The translations under genes and the position numbers were made by a program. Positions 1 to 5,578 of a stretch of 6,611 nt of DNA are shown in pieces. The first letter of the stretch is position 1, and each line of letters begins with the position of its first letter. Source of the stretch: Actinomycetes bacterium (lineage in GTDB: Bacteria; Actinomycetota; Acidimicrobiia; Acidimicrobiales; Acidimicrobiaceae); the NCBI GenBank assembly GCA_021819025.1, contig JAKASN010000108.1, positions 1-6,611 on the forward strand, read 5' to 3'. Under the pieces are notes generated by a model. That model ran no database searches. It saw nothing but the letters and a program-made list of their open reading frames with translations, and had not been told where the DNA came from.

Positions 1-3
1 GGA

Positions 4-830
4 TTACCGGGGATCTCTGGCGTCGGAGTGGGATAACAGTCCCCCTTGGCGCTTCTTAGAATCGGCTCCGAGCCAGCCATGAGCGACGTCTTCAGGGCTC
101 GCGGCCCATTCCACCCCTTTGCTCCCAACTCTGAATTCGGAGTGCCTGGAGGTGCAAATCTCGCCGTGGATGGCGATGGGTTCAGCTTGACATTTTCCAC
201 CTTGATAAGGATCGAAGAATGTTTGAACTCGCCTTTGCTTTACCAACGAAGCTTCGGGTGCAACACCGCGGAAGTTTTTTCCGAAGCGGAAATATTCAAC
301 TTCCCAGAGGGGATAGGCGTTTTAGAGCGCGTACGGGTCGAGCACGAAGTGGCTGCGCGCATTCCGCCGTGCTTTGATGCGGAAAAGCTCATCTTGAACT
401 ATTGCCCCAGAGAAGAACTCATCTCCTTTCTGAGAACTCCCCGTAAGCTCAACTTCGAACCCGCTTCCGAGATCAAGTTCGGTAAAGTCCTGGCTATACC
501 TCACGATGTCGCCGCCATGGTGCTCGCTAGCCTCACTTCCCTCGCACCACCAACTCGGTGGCAATCCTGTGCAGGGATCCCGGCGGGAGGGATCTCCCAG
601 TCAGTACAGCGCTGCTCAGTGGATCTCCTTCACGTGCTCGACAAAAAAGAAACAGTGACAACCTGGGGATCTCCTGCGGTAGTCGGGCGTATCGCCCTCA
701 ACTCGGTGTCGCCTCGGAGCTCCTTGTTAATGTTCGCTGGGATCGCACAGGCGAGTTCGGTCCCGAGTTTTTCGACCCCGCTTGCCTTGTGGAACAATTG
801 CGGCGACGCAGTTCACCCTAGGGAATACGC
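4..830 (-). pseudogene. Possible remnant of an XRE-HTH/cupin (PuuR-like) regulator
   Basis: In the minus direction, short blocks resemble an XRE-type helix-turn-helix regulator with a C-terminal cupin, in the right order but in different frames. Around 700-620 are ELRAIRPTTAG and VSFLSS. Around 620-560 is LPPGSLHRIATELVV, like the HTH-ending SxxTLxRIAxAL pattern. Around 480-440 is LDLGSGFEVEL. Around 215-165 is FFDPYQGGKCQAEPI then IHGEI, comparable to the YQPG and HxGEE of PuuR cupins. The frame from 564 to 4 is open except for a TAA at 319-321. A divergent PuuR-type regulator next to an aminobutyraldehyde dehydrogenase would be a natural arrangement. The matches are short and from memory, so this is a suggestion only. 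Confidence 0.25.
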
Positions 831-852
831 GAGGAGGAACCCCATGGGATGA
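46..852 (+). CDS. Hypothetical open frame, doubtful as a gene
   Basis: A 268-codon frame opens at TTG 46 (or ATG 79, which would give 257 residues) and ends 102 bp before the dehydrogenase. I recognise no family, signal peptide, membrane segment or catalytic motif. A hand count over the middle third gave third-position G+C slightly above first-position and well above second-position, which fits a coding frame but fits equally the codon-aligned opposite strand. Neither start has a clear ribosome site. The opposite strand shows weak traces of a regulator, so this frame may be an antisense shadow of a decayed gene. Confidence 0.25.
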   Translation: MALLRIGSEPAMSDVFRARGPFHPFAPNSEFGVPGGANLAVDGDGFSLTFSTLIRIEECLNSPLLYQRSFGCNTAEVFSEAEIFNFPEGIGVLERVRVEHEVAARIPPCFDAEKLILNYCPREELISFLRTPRKLNFEPASEIKFGKVLAIPHDVAAMVLASLTSLAPPTRWQSCAGIPAGGISQSVQRCSVDLLHVLDKKETVTTWGSPAVVGRIALNSVSPRSSLLMFAGIAQASSVPSFSTPLALWNNCGDAVHPREYARRNPMG

Positions 853-954
853 GCGTCTGGAAGTAATATTGATTTTGGCCCGGGAGGGCACAGCTCTAAA
901 GCGGGCGGATTCAGGTCGCCCACAACAAGATCTTGAACAAAAAAGGAGACCAGG
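853..954 (+). other. Upstream region of the aldehyde dehydrogenase
   Basis: This 102-bp stretch must hold the promoter of the dehydrogenase if the gene is transcribed alone. It contains a 10-bp palindrome CAAGATCTTG (926-935), 19 bp before the start, which could be a small operator but is short enough to be chance. No strong sigma-70 promoter is evident. Confidence 0.4.
943..948 (+). promoter_or_regulatory. Ribosome binding site of the aldehyde dehydrogenase
   Basis: AAGGAG lies 6 nt before the ATG at 955 and follows an A-rich run. It fixes the start codon of the dehydrogenase. No convincing -35/-10 pair was found in the 100 bp upstream. Confidence 0.85.
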
Positions 955-2391
955 ATGAGTGAATTAAAGCAGCAGGTAGGCAACTTCATCGACGGCGTGG
1001 AGGTTCCAGCCAATGCTGGAGCTACCAGCGACATCATCGATCCATCCACCGGTGAGGTATACGCTACCGCGCCGCTTTCTGACGCCTCCGACATAGCGAG
1101 CGCCACCAAAGCTGCCCAGCGTGCTTTCCAAGATTGGGGAGACTCTACTCCGTCGGAACGTTCTTTGGCACTCTTTAGGATCGCAGACGCCATCGAGGCC
1201 AACGCCGACGAGATCGTAGCTATCGAGAGCCGAAATACCGGCAAGCCTGTCGGCTTGACCTTGTCGGAAGAGATACCTCCGATGGTAGATCAGATACGCT
1301 TCTTCGCTGCCGCAGCGCGTAATCTCGAAGGCAAGAGCGCTGGCGAATACATGCGCGATCACACCTCGATGATCCGTCGCGAACCCATAGGCGTCTGCGC
1401 GGCGGTTACCCCGTGGAACTACCCGATGATGATGGCCACCTGGAAGTGGGCTCCCGCGATCGCCGCTGGAAACACCATGGTACTCAAGCCATCGGATACC
1501 ACCCCGATGTCGACGGTGCACATCGCCAAGCTCATGGCAGAGTTCCTCCCCGCTGGCGTCCTCAACGTGGTATGCGGAGAACGTGATACCGGAAGGGCCC
1601 TGATCGAAAATCCCATTCCGCAAATGGTCTCTATCACCGGATCAGTGCGTGCTGGAATCGAGGTTGCTACAACGGCGGCCCGCGACCTCAAAAAGGTCCA
1701 TCTCGAGCTGGGTGGCAACGCTCCCGTAATAGTCTTCGATGACGCAGACGTAGAAAAAGCCGCCGCCGGCATCGCCGTTGCAGGCTATTTCAATGCCGGG
1801 CAGGATTGCACCGCCGCAGCTCGGGTCTTGGTCGGAGCCGGCATTTACGACGACTTTGTCGCGGCGCTCACCGAACAGGCCAAAGCGATGAAGACCGGCG
1901 CCCCTGCTGAGGAGCCAGACTACGGACCACTCAACAACAGCAACCAGCTCGCTCGAGTAAAGGGACTCGTGGATCGACTCCCCGATCACGCCAGAGTGGA
2001 AACCGGTGGTGTTCAAAAGGGGGCCATGGGTTACTTCTTCGCGCCAACGGTGATCTCCAACCTCCTCCAGACCGATGAGATCGTGCAATCGGAAATCTTC
2101 GGCCCGATCATAACCATTCAGAAGTTCCACTCGGAAAGCGAGGCAAGAAGCTATGCCAACGACGTTGAGTACGGTTTGGCCTCTTCAGTGTGGACCAAGG
2201 ATCATGGCACTGCCATGAGAATGGCCAAGGCGCTAAATTTCGGCGCGGTGTGGATCAACACCCATATTCCTCTCGTAGCCGAAATGCCCCACGGCGGCTT
2301 CAAGCACTCCGGTTACGGCAAGGACCTCTCGATGTACGGCTTCGAAGACTATACCCGCATCAAACATGTAATGAGTTACATCGGCGAATAG
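955..2391 (+). CDS. Aldehyde dehydrogenase, gamma-aminobutyraldehyde dehydrogenase type
   Basis: This 478-residue protein is full length for the ALDH superfamily. It would oxidise an aldehyde to its acid with NAD(P)+ in the cytoplasm. Visible motifs are TPWNYP with the oxyanion Asn155, LKPSD with Lys178, the general base Glu251 in ELGGN, the catalytic Cys285 in GQDCTAAAR, and EIFGP (380-384) near the cofactor. The C-terminal stretch [19 protein letters not shown], followed by [20 protein letters not shown], is characteristic of aminobutyraldehyde dehydrogenases (PatD/YdcW/PuuC group). The likely substrate is therefore 4-aminobutyraldehyde or gamma-glutamyl-aminobutyraldehyde, giving GABA or its glutamyl form. 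The ATG is preceded by a strong AAGGAG at 6-nt spacing. An aminotransferase and an amine oxidoreductase on the other strand support polyamine/GABA catabolism. Betaine aldehyde or another omega-amino aldehyde remains possible; the family is certain and the substrate is inferred. Confidence 0.93.
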   Translation: MSELKQQVGNFIDGVEVPANAGATSDIIDPSTGEVYATAPLSDASDIASATKAAQRAFQDWGDSTPSERSLALFRIADAIEANADEIVAIESRNTGKPVGLTLSEEIPPMVDQIRFFAAAARNLEGKSAGEYMRDHTSMIRREPIGVCAAVTPWNYPMMMATWKWAPAIAAGNTMVLKPSDTTPMSTVHIAKLMAEFLPAGVLNVVCGERDTGRALIENPIPQMVSITGSVRAGIEVATTAARDLKKVHLELGGNAPVIVFDDADVEKAAAGIAVAGYFNAGQDCTAAARVLVGAGIYDDFVAALTEQAKAMKTGAPAEEPDYGPLNNSNQLARVKGLVDRLPDHARVETGGVQKGAMGYFFAPTVISNLLQTDEIVQSEIFGPIITIQKFHSESEARSYANDVEYGLASSVWTKDHGTAMRMAKALNFGAVWINTHIPLVAEMPHGGFKHSGYGKDLSMYGFEDYTRIKHVMSYIGE

Positions 2392-2403
2392 TCGCGACTT
2401 CTA

Positions 2404-2435
2404 GGGGGGCGGCAGCTAAATTGCGGCCGGCCCCC
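2404..2435 (+). terminator. Possible transcription terminator hairpin after the aldehyde dehydrogenase
   Basis: A GC-rich inverted repeat begins 12 bp after the dehydrogenase stop codon. The arms are 2404-2413 and 2426-2435 (GGGGG, one mismatch, CGGC pairing with GCCG and CCCCC) around a 12-nt loop. No T-run follows, so it is not a textbook intrinsic terminator, though high-G+C bacteria often lack the T-tract. Position and stem strength are the only support. Confidence 0.4.
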
Positions 2436-2547
2436 GGAGACGTTTCCCGTTGGGGCCCTCAGTGACGCCGCTTGGGTCCAAGATACGGTTCTGCTGGGCC
2501 TTCGCTTTTCTGAAAATACCCGGCGACCTGGTTCTCCGTTGTCACTA

Positions 2548-2567
2548 AATGATCTATAGCGATCATT
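2548..2567. repeat. Inverted repeat at the tnpB-distal (right) end of the element
   Basis: AATGATC (2548-2554) and GATCATT (2561-2567) form a perfect 7-bp stem around a 6-nt loop. The repeat overlaps the ancestral TGA stop of tnpB at 2567-2569. Such a palindrome directly after tnpB fits the terminal hairpin of the guide RNA or an element-end recognition structure. It is not followed by a T-run long enough to call a terminator. Confidence 0.6.
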
Positions 2568-3950
2568 CAAGCGACTTCCCCTTGCGGGGTTCCTCTTCCC
2601 TCACGGGATTCGGTTCTCGCCTCGCCACGACTGGCCTCCCCTTGCGGGTGGGTCTTATGGTCGCTCCTCCGGCGACGAGTCATCTCGTCGTCAGAGCCTA
2701 GGTCTGTACCACCATTGCTGGCGGCCTGGGTATCGGCAGGGGCGCTGGCCTCAACTAGACCAGAACTGACCTAATCCGGCCAGTCACGGAGATTTTTGGC
2801 GGCGTTGGCGTCCCGATCTACCAACTCGGAAGTGGCGCTACAGACGAGCGCCTTCGCCATCTTGGTTGGTGCAATGAGATAGCAGCCACATCTGTGATGG
2901 ATCTGGCTCGATGGGTACCACCTATCAGCGACGACGAGAAAGGTACCCATTTTCGCCATCTTGTAGGCAACCTGGGGTCGGAACATACCGAGTGCAGCGT
3001 CAGAAACGGAGCGCCTGAATGTGCGCCTACCCATGCTGGGTTTCATTGCCGCTATATGGAGGTCTTCAATTACGACCTCGCCATAGGTGTCCACAAGTTG
3101 ACTCGTCAGCTTGTGGTATGCATCTAAGCGTATATGCACTGCTCTTCGGTCCAACCCGGACAAGCTTGGCTTTGGCAGCTCGGTGTCCCTTGGAACCAGG
3201 TATACGCCTAGACATCTGTCTCCCAGCCTTGCCGCGCTCAACAAGTGTAACCCGAAGTGGTGCTGGGTTCGCAAACTCGATGATCTTGTCGTCGGTGTCC
3301 GCAATGGTAGCTAGAGTACGTAGTCCGAGATCTATGCCAGCTCTGACTTCTGGCTTCGTGACTGCGGGAGGGGTGGATGTTCGGATGGCGTAGTTGACCG
3401 AGACGAACAGCCGTCCCCATTGCTCAGAGAGGGTCATGTTCAAAATCTGAGCACGTCCCTGAGAAAGTGGACGCTCAAGCCTGCGGGTGTTCTCCTTGGA
3501 GCGCAGCGGGCCTATGACTGGTAGAACCATAGTGCGTCTGTCGTGCTCAAAGCGCATGGTTCCTGTGGTGAAGCGGACCTACCGGAATCCCCCCGACGGG
3601 CGGACTTGAATCGAGGAAAGCCTACTTTGCGTCCCGTGCGCACACCGTGCTTGGACTTGGACCAGTTAGAGAGTGCCGTAACCAGATCGTTGATCCCTGA
3701 GCTGTAGGATTCCTTGGAGTTGGTTGCCCACCAGGGCGCTATCTCGTCCTTGTGTCGGTTCCACTCTTTGGGTAACCCAGAGAGCGTCCAAGGGATGCTT
3801 TCAAGTGTCGGGTCGGACTTCTTGGCATCCATGTCAGCCTTCACCCGTGCCAGTGCCCAGTTGTACGCCTTGGGAACGGGCACCGAAATGGGAGCGGATC
3901 ACGGAGGGGTCGTTCGGCCACTCCACCTCATACTTGGCAGCGGTTACCAT
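2567..3950 (-). pseudogene. tnpB: tnpB (RNA-guided nuclease of IS607/IS605 family), frameshifted and inactivated
   Basis: The gene is read from an ATG at 3950 (MVTAAKYEVEWPNDP). An extra base in the run at 3872-3874 moves the frame to AYNWALARVKADM. The N-terminal domain (WAYNSKEAYSSG-like block, FPRFKSARR) continues to about 3595. A second shift near 3575-3595 leads to RFTTGTMRFEHDRRTMVLP and RuvC-I GIDLGLRTLATI (Asp codon 3330-3332). One extra base near 3152 gives the third shift to DAYHKLTSQLV, then RuvC-II VVIEDL (Glu codon 3065-3067) and RuvC-III DRDANAAKNL (2810-2818). An amber TAG at 2771-2773 interrupts the frame, which continues in phase to a TGA at 2567-2569. The zinc ribbon before RuvC-III appears to have lost two of four cysteines: the first is His, the last Thr. 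All three RuvC acidic residues survive. The active protein would cut DNA guided by an RNA from its own 3' end; this copy cannot produce it. Sequencing errors could explain some of the shifts, but hardly all the lesions. Confidence 0.85.
2577..2648. repeat. 12-bp direct repeat, copies 60 bp apart
   Basis: TCCCCTTGCGGG occurs at 2577-2588 and again at 2637-2648. Each copy is self-complementary and makes a short hairpin with a TTGC loop. They are most simply two similar stem-loops of the guide-RNA scaffold. Confidence 0.6.
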
Positions 3951-4240
3951 CCAACCAGAGGGCGCTGGCGTAAGATCGTCACGATACAGGTTGAAGAACA
4001 CCGAGACCGACTCCGCCGTTTCCCTGTGAACCTCGAAGTCCGGTCCCACGTCAACCCTGCGACCAAGACAGATCTCGTTATCCTTGGCAGATCTAGCGAG
4101 TAAATGCACACCACCCGTCGCTGTCGCGACCTTTATGGCTTGGGTAAACCTCTCGGCGATGCGCCGGCGGCGCTTGCGAGCGGGAGACCGCAACGGTTGC
4201 GCGCCCGAGGTCTGGAGCCAAGTTCGGTGTTCGAAGAGCT
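3951..4240. other. Unassigned stretch between tnpB and the aminotransferase gene
   Basis: About 290 bp without a recognisable gene. On the minus strand a frame is open from 4193 into the tnpB start and would encode an 81-residue extension rich in basic residues at its beginning (RKRRRRIAERF). I do not recognise it, and TnpB proteins normally start close to the position used here. It presumably contains the left end of the element and possibly a remnant of an upstream recombinase gene, but nothing in it proves this. Confidence 0.4.
4063..4094. repeat. Imperfect 13-bp tandem-type repeat upstream of tnpB
   Basis: CCAAGACAGATCT (4063-4075) and CCTTGGCAGATCT (4082-4094) match at 10 of 13 positions with a 19-bp period. 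They lie in the otherwise unexplained stretch between tnpB and the aminotransferase gene. They could belong to the left end of the element or be chance. Confidence 0.25.
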
Positions 4241-5506
4241 CTACATGGTCGCCTTGATGGCGGCCTCAAAAGCGGCAAGCGCCTGGGAAACCTGGCTCTC
4301 GTTCACGATGAGCGGCGGCATCCATCTGATCACGTTGTTGTAGGTCCCAGCGTTGAGAAGGAGCAGCTTGCCGTGCTCGCGGCCGTGAGCCAGGATGCGA
4401 TTTACCCGTTCGGCGTCGGGCTTTTTGGTCTCCGGGTCGACAATCGTCGATCCGATCATGATCCCCAATCCTCTGACATCTCCGATGGTTGCATATTGCG
4501 CCTTCAGTTCGAGCAAGCCGTTGCGCAGTTGCTCGCCTCGGGCGACAACGTTATCAAGGAATCCTTCTTCGGTGAGAACGTCAATCGTCGCTAGCGCCGC
4601 CGCCGCTCCAATCGGATTTCCCCCATAGGTGCCGCCGTGGCTCCCCACCGGCCAACGCGACATCAACTCATACGAAGAGCCCACCGCCGACATGGGAAAG
4701 CCAGATGCTATCCCTTTTGCCATCACCATGATGTCGGGGTCGATGCCGAAATGCTCGACGGCAAACATCTTGCCGGTGCGGCCAAATCCGCTTTGGACCT
4801 CGTCGGCGACGAAGAGGATTCCCTTGGCCTTGCAGCGCTCGTAGAGGCCGGTGACGAACTCCTCGCTGGCAGGGAAGTAGCCCCCTTCCCCCTGCACCAG
4901 CTCAATTACCACCGCTGCGGTCTCACTTGGCGCAGTATGCGACGCAAGAACCAGGTCGAACTGGGCCAAGGCCTTCTTGGCTGCAGTCGAAGGGTCGTCC
5001 CCAGAGGTTGCCGGGTCCGGGAATGCCGAAATAAAGATTCCCGAGGGGAACGGGGCATAACCGGCCTTGTAACCCGTCTTCGCGGTGGTCATGGCCATGG
5101 TCTGAGCAGTCCGACCGTGAAACGATCCTTGGAAGACCACGATGTGCGGCTTCTTGGTCGCTGCTTTGGCGAGCTTAACAGCTCCTTCGGTAGCCTCTGC
5201 GCCGGAGTTGGAAAAGAAAAAGGTGTCGATCGATTCGGGAGTGATATCCCCAAGCCGCTGGGCGAGCGGAGCCAGCAAGTTATGGGTATAGATGTTCACC
5301 TGGGCGTGGATGAACTTGCCTGCCTGGTCTCTAATCGCCTCTACCACCCTGGGGTGGCAATGCCCGGTCGAAGTGACCGCTATGCCAGCGGTAAAGTCGA
5401 GATACTCTTCTCCAGAAGCGGTGGTCACAATCGCTCCCGATCCCGACACTACGTCAAGGTTTGACAACTGCGACCACACCGGTGCGAGGCGCACATTTTT
5501 GGTCAT
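4241..5506 (-). CDS. Class III PLP aminotransferase, 4-aminobutyrate aminotransferase type
   Basis: This 421-residue cytoplasmic enzyme has the normal family length. Motifs in order are DFTAGIAVTSTGHCHP (37-52), NSGAEATEGAVKLA (100-113) and GSFHGRT (127-133), which form the cofactor pocket; VADEVQSGFGRTG (233-245), with Asp235 contacting the PLP ring nitrogen; AKGIASGFP (263-271), with Lys264 forming the Schiff base; and GGTYGGNP (291-298). It would move an amino group from an omega-amino acid such as GABA to 2-oxoglutarate, yielding succinate semialdehyde. The neighbouring amine oxidoreductase and aminobutyraldehyde dehydrogenase fit a GABA (GabT/PuuE) role. Putrescine, beta-alanine or acetylornithine cannot be excluded by sequence alone. 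The start is the ATG at 5506, 7 nt after AAAGGA; an in-frame ATG at 5536 would add ten residues but lacks a good ribosome site. The gene lies 72 bp after the oxidoreductase stop, probably in the same operon. Confidence 0.92.
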   Translation of the reverse strand: MTKNVRLAPVWSQLSNLDVVSGSGAIVTTASGEEYLDFTAGIAVTSTGHCHPRVVEAIRDQAGKFIHAQVNIYTHNLLAPLAQRLGDITPESIDTFFFSNSGAEATEGAVKLAKAATKKPHIVVFQGSFHGRTAQTMAMTTAKTGYKAGYAPFPSGIFISAFPDPATSGDDPSTAAKKALAQFDLVLASHTAPSETAAVVIELVQGEGGYFPASEEFVTGLYERCKAKGILFVADEVQSGFGRTGKMFAVEHFGIDPDIMVMAKGIASGFPMSAVGSSYELMSRWPVGSHGGTYGGNPIGAAAALATIDVLTEEGFLDNVVARGEQLRNGLLELKAQYATIGDVRGLGIMIGSTIVDPETKKPDAERVNRILAHGREHGKLLLLNAGTYNNVIRWMPPLIVNESQVSQALAAFEAAIKATM

Positions 5507-5513
5507 TTTTATA

Positions 5514-5519
5514 TCCTTT
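5514..5519 (-). promoter_or_regulatory. Ribosome binding site of the aminotransferase
   Basis: On the minus strand AAAGGA lies 7 nt before the ATG at 5506. This decides between that start and the in-frame ATG at 5536, whose upstream sequence (CGTCAAACG) offers no purine-rich site. Confidence 0.7.
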
Positions 5520-5544
5520 CCATCTCCCAAATTCATCGTTTGAC

Positions 5545-5562
5545 GTTCTCTTGCAAGAGAAC
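5545..5562. promoter_or_regulatory. Perfect 18-bp palindrome, candidate operator
   Basis: GTTCTCTTGCAAGAGAAC reads identically on both strands and lies in the 72-bp gap between the oxidoreductase stop and the aminotransferase start, 38 bp before the latter. A perfect two-fold 18-mer suits a dimeric repressor or activator such as a GntR, TetR or Lrp/XRE-class protein. As RNA it could form a 7-bp stem with a TGCA loop, but no U-run follows, which argues against a terminator. No second copy was found in the window. The cognate regulator is unknown. Confidence 0.5.
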
Positions 5563-5578
5563 ACCTTGACGCCCGAAG

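Larger units (their letters stand above)
2545..2770 (-). ncRNA. Candidate TnpB omega (guide) RNA scaffold region
   Basis: In TnpB-encoding elements the guide RNA overlaps the 3' end of tnpB and runs to the element end. Here the interval after the amber codon contains several compact hairpins: 2673-2690 (CGACGAG, loop TCAT, CTCGTCG), 2638-2648 (CCCC, TTGC, GGG), 2597-2608 (TCCC, TCAC, GGGA), 2578-2589 (CCCC, TTGC, GGGG) and 2548-2567 (AATGATC, 6-nt loop, GATCATT). The hairpins are seen in the sequence. Their role is inferred from position and from knowledge of the TnpB family. Both RNA ends are uncertain, and expression is doubtful because the tnpB is dead. Confidence 0.45.
2540..4240 (-). mobile_element. 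Decayed IS607/IS605-type insertion sequence remnant carrying tnpB
   Basis: The gap between the convergent dehydrogenase and aminotransferase genes is about 1.85 kb and is largely filled by a tnpB gene in pieces. The right end is placed near 2540-2548, just beyond a palindrome (2548-2567) that follows the ancestral tnpB stop. The left end is not defined: nothing between 3951 and 4240 is clearly recognisable, so it lies somewhere in that interval. No recombinase gene (Y1 or serine TnpA) was identified, so the element could not move by itself as it stands. No target-site duplication is expected or seen. The IS607 assignment rests on the resemblance of the TnpB to actinobacterial IS607-associated proteins and is tentative against IS605. 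Confidence 0.7.

Noticed and set aside
964..1623. A 219-codon minus-strand open frame inside the aldehyde dehydrogenase gene
   Set aside because: It is antisense to a strongly conserved ALDH with intact active-site motifs, and the product has no recognisable family features.
2577..2648. Repeated CCCCTTGCGGG units as a CRISPR-like array
   Set aside because: There are only two short copies, and each is a small hairpin inside the tnpB 3' region, so guide-RNA structure explains them better.
3872..3874. Programmed frameshifting in tnpB
   Set aside because: Three separate shifts, at runs no longer than three to six bases, plus an in-frame stop point to decay or sequence error rather than regulated recoding.
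4150..4240. Possible C-terminal remnant of a serine recombinase (TnpA) upstream of tnpB
   Set aside because: One minus-strand frame reads LGSRPRARNR, vaguely like the LYGxRSARNR ending of IS607 recombinases, but a handful of residues is not evidence and no catalytic region is present.
4637..5464. A 275-codon plus-strand open frame across the aminotransferase gene
   Set aside because: It lies wholly opposite a full-length class III aminotransferase with all catalytic motifs, and its product resembles nothing I know.
5545..5562. Palindrome as an intrinsic terminator of the oxidoreductase gene
   Set aside because: The stem is only 7 bp with a 4-nt loop and is followed by GTCAAACG rather than a U-run.
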